DNA of 64,000 nt from Daucus carota subsp. sativus (Eukaryota > Streptophyta > Magnoliopsida > Apiales > Apiaceae): contig NC_030387.2 of the NCBI RefSeq assembly GCF_001625215.2, forward strand, positions 32,263,606 through 32,327,605, in the 5' to 3' direction. Of the stretch, positions 36,667-50,788 are shown one piece after another. A program made the position numbers and the translations under genes. Numbering within the stretch: position 1 is the first letter of the stretch; every line of letters starts with the position of its first letter. The notes below the pieces were generated by a model. The model worked only from the letters and a program-made list of their open reading frames with translations, did not search any database and was not told where the DNA came from.

Positions 36667-38128
36667 TGAAAGTTAAACCTTTCTAATCAAAATCACCAAA
36701 TTTGTTAGGAAACGTTGTTTAAGAGTGAAGAGGTAGTTTAGTATACCGGGGAGAAGTGTGCTCATTCTTGATATAATTTATAATTTCCAATCTTACTGGT
36801 GTATTCAATTCAAATCTATTAAAAATCTTTTGATTATTGTAATCCAGATGTATTAAATTCGTATTGAAATAATGTTATTCTTCGATGCTGATTTTAATTC
36901 ATCTTCAGGTATTTAATCAAGATTTGCAAAGATGCTTAAAGATATGACGATATTTATAAGATATTATATGAAATCTATTAAATTGTTCTCTTGTTCAAGA
37001 CTCTTTGATTTTTTTGAAATTTATAAAATGATAAATTCTTAGGGTGAGATTTGTTAATTTATTATGTATATTTGGTAATCTCTACTCAATATGTAGGATT
37101 AAAAACATGAATTATCGAAGATTTTATCTTAAGTTCACTACACGCATAAATTTAAAATTTACTGTTACATATTATGATTCATATATCAAAAAAAGAACGA
37201 CGCAAAGCTCATATATTAACAAATCTTCATTATTATCGATTTGACATATTGAATATAATTTTAGATACTCAGCTTCATAGTCTAAATGAACATTTATATT
37301 TAGAAAATTAGTATGGAATTACATTTGAGCATAGGATGTCTTGGTTCAGCAAATTCATTTTGTGTTTAACATAAAAGTTGATAAAATTCATTTTAAAGAA
37401 TAAACTTGAATCCCAATTATTTCTAACTCATGAAGTTTGATTTCACATAAAATATCTCATTTTCAATGAGCCATGTTCAATCTTGCTCCAATCAATATAT
37501 ATATTTGATCAACAACCATAAAAGATAAACAAGTTAGTAAGAACATCATAGATTTTGAAAAAGAAACTTAAATCCTAATTATTTCTAACCCATGGAGTGT
37601 AGGCATAATACAACTTAACCATAATCTTTATCATATCATAAATTCGAACACCTGCTCATGCACCAGGGAGGGGCTCCTTCTACAATCACATAGACCTGCA
37701 AATATGGGGTTGAGCATTTGAAGGCCACCTACAAAGATAATTAGCATGTTAAGATCATTATAACAATATAAGATTTGTGGCTATTTCTTATTCACTTTAT
37801 ACATGTAATTCCCTACAGATGTGATAGTGCTTTGTAATTACAGGAGTTTGAAAAAGGTTCCGTTTGACGACATAAGGATTCTAGGATAGACATTTAGTGA
37901 TTTTACTTTCTCTCATTAGTTCAACATACAAAAGATTGTTAAGAACTGATAACACCCGATGACCCTCAAATCGGTGTTAAGAAATGCAAGCAACACTGAG
38001 TTGTGTGAAATGCATAACACTGACTAGATTACACAGAGAAGAAAAGAAAAAGGAGGTACACAAAAGATACAAAAAGAGGTCAAAATGCTTAAGTATAGTC
38101 ATATACCTGGCAAGGAGAGTTCTTCAAA

Positions 38129-39614
38129 TCAGGAACACTCATCACAGACATAGCTGCTCAGCTGCCTTGCCCGAGCAGTTGTCATTTTGACGCAAGCTGG
38201 ATGGTACCTACAAATAGCGTGTACAACATCTAAAATGCCTATAAATATATAAGTCCACTTATACCGTAAAATAGACTATGGTAAGGCTCCATCTTGAAAC
38301 TTTTCTATTAAAAAGGAAATTGCAGCTCTAGCATATGAAATTTGTCTCAAATAACTATTAATAAAAAAGATAATGCATATAAAAACTAACTAAAATTAAC
38401 ATATATAGCAAAATTTAACGGTCATACCAGTCTTGGCATTCGTCGCACTGTATCATTAGGGTGTCAGGATTGTACGGCATTTCACACTTGCAGAACCTTC
38501 AGTTTAGAATATGCAAAAACGTTGTGAACCAATTTAACCAAAATAAGGGATATATTAACCAGGAAGAGTCATAAAATTCTCACACTGCAACACGATCCGT
38601 TGTAAATTCTCCAGAGGAAGCTTGGTACTCAAAGCGAGAGTAGTAATCCTCAACAGCAACTTCTTCAAGCTCGCAATAAGCCTTAAACGAGTGCACAATA
38701 CACTTCCCTATAATGGTATTGGCACTTTGGAAATCATAGTGATCAGAGAGGAACACTTCCTTTTCCCCGTGAAACTGTCTTCTGCCACCAATGGCCTCCT
38801 CAGGCCTATAATACCATCTTACTTCGACAGTAGTTTCACCTTTGTTGTTAGCTTCTAATTTCTCCACGCGAGCAACATAGGGTGGCTTATTAGGCTCACA
38901 AGGTTGCATAAGCACGCAATCCCCAGCTACATAACATCAAGAATTTCATCGATATAAGAAACAATACACTTCCTCTCCTCGAGGCCAACATGTATATTGA
39001 CATACACTTTTCAACGGCAAAAATTTGACCTCAATAACTTTACAATGACAAAATTTATGCTTATAAAACAAGAAAGGGTTTTTGGTTTGAAGCTAGTGTG
39101 CTCAAATATTAGTACTGTCTTAAAGGACAAATAAATAAAATCATACACATCACGTACTCCCTTCAATTAAGAGTTTCACAGAAAAGAGAACTTAATTAAT
39201 TTGCACTTATATATACCAACAAAAAATTTGATAAAAAGAAATCTATGTGTTAAAATTCTTATTAGAATTTAAAACAAAAAAAAATCATTATGGTAAAGAG
39301 GACTTGCTGCCCAAATATAAACTACAAAGGTGATGTATCATGTATGCATATTGGACTACATCAACACAAACCATGATGAATCAAAAATCAATTATAGCAC
39401 ACATCGTATCTAATGTTTCGGGGGGGAGGGGGAGGATGAGCGGAGAGAAAAATGGAGAGAAGGAGAGGGAAAGAGGGATGAGGGTGAGAAAATGAAAGGG
39501 AGAGATGGATGAAGGGAGAGGAGGGGAAATAGAGAGATCACCTTTGATAACTTGGTTGCTTCCTCTAACAGGGTAAGAAATGGAGTTTTGGTTGACATCT
39601 TTTGTCTTTGCCAT
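38129..39614 (-). CDS. EBS: EBS-like BAH-PHD histone reader, copy 5
   Basis: Exons (minus): 39542-39614, 38584-38926, 38428-38496, 38129-38207. Open throughout. One silent change in exon 2 (GCT to GCC in the EEAIGG stretch, about 38793) distinguishes it from the neighbours. Single bases are missing in introns and spacer only. Confidence 0.9.
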
Positions 39615-41076
39615 TGAAAGTTAAACCTTTCTAATCAAAATCACCAAATTTGTTAGGAAACGTTGTTAAGAGTGAAGAGGTAGTTTAGTATACCGGGGAG
39701 AATTGTGCTCATTCTTGATATAATTTATAATTTCCAATCTTACTGGTGTATTCAATTCAAATCTATTAAAAATCTTTTGATTATTGTAATCCAGATGTAT
39801 TAAATTCGTATTGAAATAATGTTATTCTTCGATGCTGATTTTAATTCATCTTCAGGTATTTAATCAAGATTTGCAAAGATGCTTAAAGATATGACGATAT
39901 TTATAAGATATTATATGAAATCTATTAAATTGTTCTCTTGTTCAAGACTCTTTGATTTTTTTGAAATTTATAAAATGATAAATTCTTAGGGTGAGATTTG
40001 TTAATTTATTATGTATATTTGGTAATCTCTACTCAATATGTAGGATTAAAAACATGAATTATCGAAGATTTTATCTTAAGTTCACTACACGCATAAATTT
40101 AAAATTTACTGTTACATATTATGATTCATATATCAAAAAAAAGAACGACGCAAAGCTCATATATTAACAAATCTTCATTATTATCGATTTGACATATTGA
40201 ATATAATTTTAGATACTCAGCTTCATAGTCTAAATGAACATTTATATTTAGAAAATTAGTATGGAATTACATTTGAGCATAGGATGTCTTGGTTCAGCAA
40301 ATTCATTTTGTGTTTAACATAAAAGTTGATAAAATTCATTTTAAAGAATAAACTTGAATCCCAATTATTTCTAACTCATGAAGTTTGATTTCACATAAAA
40401 TATCTCATTTTCAATGAGCCATGTTCAATCTTGCTCCAATCAATATATATATTTGATCAACAACCATAAAAGATAAACAAGTTAGTAAGAACATCATAGA
40501 TTTTGAAAAAGAAACTTAAATCCTAATTATTTCTAACCCATGGAGTGTAGGCATAATACAACTTAACCATAATCTTTATCATATCATAAATTCGAACACC
40601 TGCTCATGCACCAGGGAGGGGCTCCTTCTACAATCACATAGACCTGCAAATATGGGGTTGAGCATTTGAAGGCCACCTACAAAGATAATTAGCATGTTAA
40701 GATCATTATAACAATATAAGATTTGTGGCTATTTCTTATTCACTTTATACATGTAATTCCCTACAGATGTGATAGTGCTTTGTAATTACAGGAGTTTGAA
40801 AAAGGTTCCGTTTGACGACATAAGGATTCTAGGATAGACATTTAGTGATTTTACTTTCTCTCATTAGTTCAACATACAAAAGATTGTTAAGAACTGATAA
40901 CACCCGATGACCCTCAAATCGGTGTTAAGAAATGCAAGCAACACTGAGTTGTGTGAAATGCATAACACTGACTAGATTACACAGAGAAGAAAAGAAAAAG
41001 GAGGTACACAAAAGATACAAAAAGAGGTCAAAATGCTTAAGTATAGTCATATACCTGGCAAGGAGAGTTCTTCAAA

Positions 41077-41870
41077 TCAGGAACACTCATCACAGACATA
41101 GCTGCTCAGCTGCCTTGCCCGAGCAGTTGTCATTTTGACGCAAGCTGGATGGTACCTACAAATAGCGTGTACAACATCTAAAATGCCTATAAATATATAA
41201 GTCCACTTATACCGTAAAATAGACTATGGTAAGGCTCCATCTTGAAACTTTTCTATTAAAAAGGAAATTGCAGCTCTAGCATATGAAATTTGTCTCAAAT
41301 AACTATTAATAAAAAAGACAATGCATATAAAAACTAACTAAAATTAACATATATAGCAAAATTTAACGGTCATACCAGTCTTGGCATTCGTCGCACTGTA
41401 TCATTAGGGTGTCAGGATTGTACGGCATTCACACTTGCAGAACCTTCAGTTTAGAATATGCAAAAACGTTGTGAACCAATTTAACCAAAAATAAGGGATA
41501 TATTAACCAGGAAGAGTCATAAAATTCTCACACTGCAACACGATCCGTTGTAAATTCTCCAGAGGAAGCTTGGTACTCAAAGCGAGAGTAGTAATCCTCA
41601 ACAGCAACTTCTTCAAGCTCGCAATAAGCCTTAAACGAGTGCACAATACACTTCCCTATAATGGTATTGGCACTTTGGAAATCATAGTGATCAGAGAGGA
41701 ACACTTCCTTTCCCCGTGAAACTGTCTTCTGCCACCAATAGCCTCCTCAGGCCTATAATACCATCTTACTTCGACAGTAGTTCACCTTTGTTGTTAGCTT
41801 CTAATTTCTCCACGCGAGCAACAGGGTGGCTTATTAGGCTCACAAGGTTGCATAAGCACGCAATCCCCAG
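41077..41870 (-). CDS. EBS: EBS-like gene, copy 6, cut by the assembly gap
   Basis: Exons 4 (41077-41155), 3 (41376-41443) and 2 (41532-41870) are present, but exon 1 falls in the N run. Exon 3 lacks one base (CATTCACAC for CATTTCACAC) and exon 2 lacks four bases in all (in the TTTTCCCC run, in the GTTTCACC run, and two at CAACATAGGG), so the frame is broken as written. Because it abuts the gap and the losses are mostly in homopolymers, these are probably consensus errors rather than true mutations. Confidence 0.7.
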
Positions 41871-42241
41871 CTACATAACATCAAGAATTTCATCGATATA
41901 AGAAACAATACACTTCCTCTCCTCGAGGCCAACATGTATATTGACATACACTTTTCAACGGCAAAAATTTGACCTCAATAACTTTACAATGACAAAATTT
42001 ATGCTTATAAAACAAGAAAGGGTTTTTGGTTTGAAGCTAGTGTGCTCAAATATTAGTACTGTCTTAAAGGACAAATAAATAAAATCATACACATCACGTA
42101 CTCCCTTCAATTAAGAGTTTCACAGAAAAGAGAACTTAATTAATTTGCACTTATATATACCAACAAAAAATTTGATAAAAAGAAATCTATGTGTTAAAAA
42201 TTCTTATTAGAATTTAAAACAAAAAAAAATCATTATGTAAA

Positions 42242-42341
42242 NNNNNNNNNNNNNNNNNNNNNNNNNNNNNNNNNNNNNNNNNNNNNNNNNNNNNNNNNNN
42301 NNNNNNNNNNNNNNNNNNNNNNNNNNNNNNNNNNNNNNNNN
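42242..42341. other. Assembly gap of 100 N inside the array
   Basis: Exactly 100 N, the usual placeholder for a gap of unknown size. It joins intron 1 of copy 6 to intron 2 of copy 7. Exon 2 of these two copies lies only about 0.88 kb apart instead of 2.95 kb, so about 2.1 kb, or that plus whole units, is missing. Confidence 0.97.
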
Positions 42342-42415
42342 TATGCAAAAACGTTGTGAACCAATTTAACCAAAATAAGGGATATATTAACCAGGAAGAG
42401 TCATAAAATTCTCAC

Positions 42416-43448
42416 ACTGCAACACGATCCGTTGTAAATTCTCCAGAGGAAGCTTGGTACTCAAAGCGAGAGTAGTAATCCTCAACAGCAACTTCTTCAG
42501 CTCGCAATAAGCCTTAAACGAGTGCACAATACACTTCCCTATAATGGTATTGGCACTTTGGAAATCATAGTGATCAGAGAGGAACACTTCCTTTTCCCCG
42601 TGAAACTGTCTTCTGCCACCAATAGCCTCCTCAGGCCTATAATACCATCTTACTTCGACAGTAGTTTCACCTTTGTTGTTAGCTTCTAATTTCTCCACGC
42701 GAGCAACATAGGGTGGCTTATTAGGCTCACAAGGTTGCATAAGCACGCAATCCCCAGCTACATAACATCAAGAATTTCATCGATATAAGAAACAATACAC
42801 TTCCTCTCCTCGAGGCCAACATGTATATTGACATACACTTTCAACGGCAAAAATTTGACCTCAATAACTTTACAATGACAAAATTTATGCTTATAAAACA
42901 AGAAAGGGTTTTTAGTTTGAAGCTAGTGTGCTCAAATATTAGTACTGTCTTAAAGGACAAATAAATAAAATCATACACATCACGTACTCCCTTCAATTAA
43001 GAGTTTCACAGAAGAAAAGAGAACTTAATTAATTTGCACTTATATATACCAACAAAAAATTTGATAAAAAGAAATCTATGTGTTAAAAAATTCTTATTAG
43101 AATTAAAACAAAAAAAATCATTATGGTAAAGAGGACTTGCTGCCCAAATATAAACTACAAAGGTGATGTATCATGTATGCATATTGGACTACATCAACAC
43201 AAACCATGATGAATCAAAAATCAAATTATAGCACACATCGTATCTAATGTTTCGGGGGGGAGGGGGAGGATGAGCGGAGAGAAAAATGGAGAGAAGGAGA
43301 GGGAAAGAGGGATGAGGGTGAGAAAATGAAAGGGAGAGATGGATGAAGGGAGAGGAGGGGAAATAGAGAGATCACCTTTGATAACTTGGTTGCTTCCTCT
43401 AACAGGGTAAGAAATGGAGTTTTGGTTGACATCTTTTGTCTTTGCCAT
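42416..43448 (-). CDS. EBS: EBS-like gene, copy 7, cut by the assembly gap
   Basis: Exons 1 (43376-43448) and 2 (42416-42757) are present; exons 3 and 4 are lost in the N run. Exon 2 lacks one A (CTTCAGCTCGC for CTTCAAGCTCGC), shifting the frame after KAYCEL. Like copy 6 this is next to the gap and may be an error. Intron 1 has a 4-bp insertion (CACAGAAGAAAAGAG). Confidence 0.7.
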
Positions 43449-44906
43449 TGAAAGTTAAACCTTTCTAATCAAAATCACCAAATTTGTTAGGAAACGTTGT
43501 TTAAGAGTGAAGAGGTAGTTTAGTATACCGGGGAGAAGTGTGCTCATTCTTGATATAATTTATAATTTCTAATCTTACTGGTGTATTCAATTCAAATCTA
43601 TTAAAAATCTTTTGATTATTGTAATCCAGATGTATTAAATTCGTATTGAAATAATGTTATTCTTCGATGCTGATTTTAATTCATCTTCAGGTATTTAATC
43701 AAGATTTGCAAAGATGCTTAAAGATATGATGATATTTATAAGATATTATATGAAATCTATTAAATTGTTCTCTTGTTCAAGACTCTTTGATTTTTTTGAA
43801 ATTTATAAAATGATAAATTCTTAGGGTGAGATTTGTTAATTTATTATGTATATTTGGTAATCTCTACTCAATATGTAGGATTAAAAACATGAATTATCGA
43901 AGATTTTATCTTAAGTTCACTACACGCATAAATTTAAAAATTTACTGTTACATTATGATTCATATATCAAAAAAAGAACGACGCAAAGCTCATATATTAA
44001 CAAATCTTCATTATATCGATTTGACATATTGAATATAATTTTAGATACTCAGCTTCATAGTCTAAATGAACATTTATATTTAGAAATTAGTATGGAATTA
44101 CATTTGAGCATAGGATGTCTTGGTTCAGCAAATTCATTTGTGTTTAACATAAAAGTTGATAAAATTCATTTTAAAGAATAAACTTGAATCCCAATTATTT
44201 CTAACTCATGAAGTTTGATTTCACATAAAATATCTCATTTTCAATGAGCCATGTTCAATCTTGCTCCAATCAATATATATATTTTGATCAACAACCATAA
44301 AAGATAAACAAGTTAGTAAGAACATCATAGATTTTGAAAAAGAAACTTAAATCCTAATTATTTCTAACCCATGGAGTGTAGGCATAATACAACTTAACCA
44401 TAATCTTTATCATATCATAAATTCGAACACCTGCTCATGCACCAGGGAGGGGCTCCTTCTACAATCACATAGACCTGCAAATATGGGGTTGAGCATTTGA
44501 AGGCCACCTACAAAGATAATTAGCATGTTAAGATCATTATAACAATATAAGATTTGTGGCTATTTCTTATTCACTTATACATGTAATTCCCTACAGATGT
44601 GATAGTGCTTTGTAATTACAGGAGTTTGAAAAAGGTTCCGTTTGACGACATAAGGATTCTAGGATAGACATTTAGTGATTTTACTTTCTCTCATTAGTTC
44701 AACATACAAAAGATTGTTAAGAACTGATAACACCCGATGACCCTCAAATCGGTGTTAAGAAATGCAAGCAACACTGAGTTGTGTGAAATGCATAACACTG
44801 ACTAGATTACACAGAGAAGAAAAGAAAAAGGAGGTACACAAAAGATACAAAAAGAGGTCAAAATGCTTAAGTATAGTCATATACCTGGCAAGGAGAGTTC
44901 TTCAAA

Positions 44907-46394
44907 TCAGGAACACTCATCACAGACATAGCTGCTCAGCTGCCTTGCCCGAGCAGTTGTCATTTTGACGCAAGCTGGATGGTACCTACAAATAGCGTGT
45001 ACAACATCTAAAATGCCTATAAATATATAAGTCCACTTATACCGTAAAATAGACTATGGTAAGGCTCCATCTTGAAACTTTTCTATTAAAAAGGAAATTG
45101 CAGCTCTAGCATATGAAATTTGTCTCAAATAACTATTAATAAAAAAGATAATGCATATAAAAACTAACTAAAATTAACATATATAGCAAAATTTAACGGT
45201 CATACCAGTCTTGGCATTCGTCGCACTGTATCATTAGGGTGTCAGGATTGTACGGCATTTCACACTTGCAGAACCTTCAGTTTAGAATATGCAAAAACGT
45301 TGTGAACCAATTTAACCAAAAATAAGGGATATATTAACCAGGAAGAGTCATAAAATTCTCACACTGCAACACGATCCGTTGTAAATTCTCCAGAGGAAGC
45401 TTGGTACTCAAAGCGAGAGTAGTAATCCTCAACAGCAACTTCTTCAAGCTCGCAATAAGCCTTAAACGAGTGCACAATACACTTCCCTATAATGGTATTG
45501 GCACTTTGGAAATCATAGTGATCAGAGAGGAACACTTCCTTTTCCCCGTGAAACTGTCTTCTGCCACCAATAGCCTCCTCAGGCCTATAATACCATCTTA
45601 CTTCGACAGTAGTTTCACCTTGTTGTTAGCTTCTAATTTCTCCACGCGAGCAACATAGGGTGGCTTATTAGGCTCACAAGGTTGCATAAGCACGCAATCC
45701 CCAGCTACATAACATCAAGAATTTCATCGATATAAGAAACAATACACTTCCTCTCCTCGAGGCCAACATGTATATTGACATACACTTTTCAACGGCAAAA
45801 ATTTGACCTCAATAACTTTACAATGACAAAATTTATGCTTATAAAACAAGAAAGGGTTTTTGGTTTGAAGCTAGTGTGCTCAAATATTAGTACTGTCTTA
45901 AAGGACAAATAAATAAAATCATACACATCACGTACTCCCTTCAATTAAGAGTTTCACAGAAAAGAGAACTTAATTAATTTGCACTTATATATACCAACAA
46001 AAAATTTGATAAAAAGAAATCTATGTGTTAAAAATTCTTATTAGAATTTAAAACAAAAAAAAATCATTATGGTAAAGAGGACTTGCTGCCCAAATATAAA
46101 CTACAAAGGTGATGTATCATGTATGCATATTGGACTACATCAACACAAACCATGATGAATCAAAAATCAAATTATAGCACACATCGTATCTAATGTTTCG
46201 GGGGGGAGGGGGAGGATGAGCGGAGAGAAAAATGGAGAGAAGGAGAGGGAAAGAGGGATGAGGGTGAGAAAATGAAAGGGAGAGATGGATGAAGGGAGAG
46301 GAGGGGAAATAGAGAGATCACCTTTGATAACTTGGTTGCTTCCTCTAACAGGGTAAGAAATGGAGTTTTGGTTGACATCTTTTGTCTTTGCCAT
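44907..46394 (-). CDS. EBS: EBS-like BAH-PHD gene, copy 8 (one-base loss in exon 2)
   Basis: Exons (minus): 46322-46394, 45363-45704, 45206-45274, 44907-44985. One T is missing in the run CACCTTTGTTG (here CACCTTGTTG, about 45620), which shifts the frame early in the BAH domain. All splice sites are intact. Whether the loss is real or a homopolymer error cannot be decided here. Confidence 0.8.
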
Positions 46395-47855
46395 TGAAAG
46401 TTAAACCTTTCTAATCAAAATCACCAAATTTGTTAGGAAACGTTGTTTAAGAGTGAAGAGGTAGTTTAGTATACCGGGGAGAAGTGTGCTCATTCTTGAT
46501 ATAATTTATAATTTCTAATCTTACTGGTGTATTCAATTCAAATCTATTAAAAATCTTTTGATTATTGTAATCCAGATGTATTAAATTCGTATTGAAATAA
46601 TGTTATTCTTCGATGCTGATTTTAATTCATCTTCAGGTATTTAATCAAGATTTGCAAAGATGCTTAAAGATATGATGATATTTATAAGATATTATATGAA
46701 ATCTATTAAATTGTTCTCTTGTTCAAGACTCTTTGATTTTTTTGAAATTTATAAAATGATAAATTCTTAGGGTGAGATTTGTTAATTATTATGTATATTT
46801 GGTAATCTCTACTCAATATGTAGGATTAAAAACATGAATTATCGAAGATTTTATCTTAAGTTCACTACACGCATAAATTTAAAATTTACTGTTACATATT
46901 ATGATTCATATATCAAAAAAAAAGAACGACGCAAAGCTCATATATTAACAAATCTTCATTATTATCGATTTGACATATTGAATATAATTTTAGATACTCA
47001 GCTTCATAGTCTAAATGAACATTTATATTTAGAAAATTAGTATGGAATTACATTTGAGCATAGGATGTCTTGGTTCAGCAAATTCATTTTGTGTTTAACA
47101 TAAAAGTTGATAAAATTCATTTTAAAGAATAAACTTGAATCCCAATTATTTCTAACTCATGAAGTTTGATTTCACATAAAATATCTCATTTTCAATGAGC
47201 CATGTTCAATCTTGCTCCAATCAATATATATTTGATCAACAACCATAAAAGATAAACAAGTTAGTAAGAACATCATAGATTTTGAAAAAGAAACTTAAAT
47301 CCTAATTATTTCTAACCCATGGAGTGTAGGCATAATACAACTTAACCATAATCTTTATCATATCATAAATTCGAACACCTGCTCATGCACCAGGGAGGGG
47401 CTCCTTCTACAATCACATAGACCTGCAAATATGGGGTTGAGCATTTGAAGGCCACCTACAAAGATAATTAGCATGTTAAGATCATTATAACAATATAAGA
47501 TTTGTGGCTATTTCTTATTCACTTTATACATGTAATTCCCTACAGATGTGATAGTGCTTTGTAATTACAGGAGTTTGAAAAAGGTTCCGTTTGACGACAT
47601 AAGGATTCTAGGATAGACATTTAGTGATTTTACTTTCTCTCATTAGTTCAACATACAAAAGATTGTTAAGAACTGATAACACCCGATGACCCTCAAATCG
47701 GTGTTAAGAAATGCAAGCAACACTGAGTTGTGTGAAATGCATAACACTGACTAGATTACACAGAGAAGAAAAGAAAAAGGAGGTACACAAAAGATACAAA
47801 AAGAGGTCAAAATGCTTAAGTATAGTCATATACCTGGCAAGGAGAGTTCTTCAAA

Positions 47856-49341
47856 TCAGGAACACTCATCACAGACATAGCTGCTCAGCTGCCTTGCCCG
47901 AGCAGTTGTCATTTTGACGCAAGCTGGATGGTACCTACAAATAGCGTGTACAACATCTAAAATGCCTATAAATATAAAGTCCACTTATACCGTAAAATAG
48001 ACTATGGTAAGGCTCCATCTTGAAACTTTTCTATTAAAAAGGAAATTGCAGCTCTAGCATATGAAATTTGTCTCAAATAACTATTAATAAAAAAGATAAT
48101 GCATATAAAAACTAACTAAAATTAACATATATAGCAAAATTTAACGGTCATACCAGTCTTGGCATTCGTCGCACTGTATCATTAGGGTGTCAGGATTGTA
48201 CGGCATTTCACACTTGCAGAACCTTCAGTTTAGAATATGCAAAAACGTTGTGAACCAATTTAACCAAAAATAAGGGATATATTAACCAGGAAGAGTCATA
48301 AAATTCTCACACTGCAACACGATCCGTTGTAAATTCTCCAGAGGAAGCTTGGTACTCAAAGCGAGAGTAGTAATCCTCAACAGCAACTTCTTCAAGCTCG
48401 CAATAAGCCTTAAACGAGTGCACAATACACTTCCCTATAATGGTATTGGCACTTTGGAAATCATAGTGATCAGAGAGGAACACTTCCTTTTCCCCGTGAA
48501 ACTGTCTTCTGCCACCAATAGCCTCCTCAGGCCTATAATACCATCTTACTTCGACAGTAGTTTCACCTTTGTTGTTAGCTTCTAATTTCTCCACGCGAGC
48601 AACATAGGGTGGCTTATTAGGCTCACAAGGTTGCATAAGCACGCAATCCCCAGCTACATAACATCAAGAATTTCATCGATATAAGAAACAATACACTTCC
48701 TCTCCTCGAGGCCAACATGTATATTGACATACACTTTTCAACGGCAAAAATTTGACCTCAATAACTTTACAATGACAAAATTTATGCTTATAAAACAAGA
48801 AAGGGTTTTTGGTTTGAAGCTAGTGTGCTCAAATATTAGTACTGTCTTAAAGGACAAATAAATAAAATCATACACATCACGTACTCCCTTCAATTAAGAG
48901 TTTCACAGAAAAGAGAACTTAATTAATTTGCACTTATATATACCAACAAAAATTTGATAAAAAGAAATCTATGTGTTAAAAATTCTTATTAGAATTTAAA
49001 ACAAAAAAAAAATCATTATGGTAAAGAGGACTTGCTGCCCAAATATAAACTACAAAGGTGATGTATCATGTATGCATATTGGACTACATCAACACAAACC
49101 ATGATGAATCAAAAATCAAATTATAGCACACATCGTATCTAATGTTTCGGGGGGGAGGGGAGTATGAGCGGAGAGAAAAATGGAGAGAAGGAGAGGGAAA
49201 GAGGGATGAGGGTGAGAAAATGAAAGGGAGAGATGGATGAAGGGAGAGGAGGGGAAATAGAGAGATCACCTTTGATAACTGGTTGCTTCCTCTAACAGGG
49301 TAAGAAATGGAGTTTTGGTTGACATCTTTTGTCTTTGCCAT
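47856..49341 (-). CDS. EBS: EBS-like BAH-PHD gene, copy 9 (one-base loss in exon 1)
   Basis: Exons (minus): 49270-49341, 48311-48653, 48154-48222, 47856-47934. Exon 1 lacks one T (GATAACTGGTTG for GATAACTTGGTTG), shifting the frame after GSNQ. Exons 2-4 are open. The upstream spacer (49340-50600) has more than ten further one-base losses, most in homopolymers. Confidence 0.8.
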
Positions 49342-50788
49342 TGAAAGTTAAACCTTTCTAATCAAAATCACCAAATTGTTAGGAAACGTGTTTAAGAGTG
49401 AAGAGGTAGTTTAGTATACCGGGAGAAGTGTGCTCATTCTTGATATAATTTATAATTTCTAATCTTACTGGTGTATTCAATTCAAATCTATTAAAAATCT
49501 TTTGCTTATTGTAATCCAGATGTATTAAATTCGTATTGAAATAATGTTATTCTCGATGCTGATTTTAATTCATCTTCAGGTATTAATCAAGATTTGCAAA
49601 GATGCTTAAAGATATGATGATATTTATAAGATATTATATGAAATCTATTAAATTGTTCTCTTGTTCAAGACTCTTTGATTTTTTGAATTTATAAAATGAT
49701 AAATTCTTAGGGTGAGATTTGTTAATTTATTATGTATATTTGGTAATCTCTACTCAATATGTAGGATTAAAAACATGAATTATCGAAGATTTTATCTTAA
49801 GTTCACTACACGCATAAATTTAAAATTTACTGTTACATATTATGATTCATATATCAAAAAAAAGAACGACGCAAAGCTCATATATTAACAATCTTCATTA
49901 TTATCGATTTGACATATTGAATATAATTTTAGATATCAGCTTCATAGTCTAAATGAACATTTATATTTAGAAATTAGTATGGAATTACATTTGAGCATAG
50001 GATGTCTTGGTTCAGCAAATTCATTTGTGTTTAACATAAAAGTTGATAAAATTCATTTAAAGAATAAACTTGAATCCAATTATTTCTAACTCATGAAGTT
50101 TGATTTCACATAAAATATCTCATTTTCAATGAGCCATGTTCAATCTTGCTCCAATCAATATATATATTTGATCAACAACCATAAAAGATAAACAAGTTAG
50201 TAAGAACATCATAGATTTTGAAAAAGAAACTTAAATCCTAATTATTTCTAACCCATGGAGTGTAGGCATAATACACTTAACCATAATCTTTATCATATCA
50301 TAATTCGAACACCTGCTCATGCACCAGGGAGGGCTCCTTCTACAATCACATAGACCTGCAAATATGGGGTTGAGCATTTGAAGGCCACCTACAAAGATAA
50401 TTAGCATGTTAAGATCATTATAACAATATAAGATTTGTGGCTATTTTCTTATTCACTTTATACATGTAATTCCCTACAGATGTGATAGTGCTTTGTAATT
50501 ACAGGAGTTTGAAAAAGGTTCCGTTTGACGACATAAGGATTCTAGGATAGACATTTAGTGATTTACTTTCTCTCATTAGTTCAACATACAAAAGATTGTT
50601 AAGAACTGATAACACCCGATGACCCTCAAATCGGTGTTAAGAAATGCAAGCAACACTGAGTTGTGTGAAATGCATAACACTGACTAGATTACACAGAGAA
50701 GAAAAGAAAAAGGAGGTACACAAAAGATACAAAAAGAGGTCAAAATGCTTAAGTATAGTCATATACCTGGCAAGGAGAGTTCTTCAAA

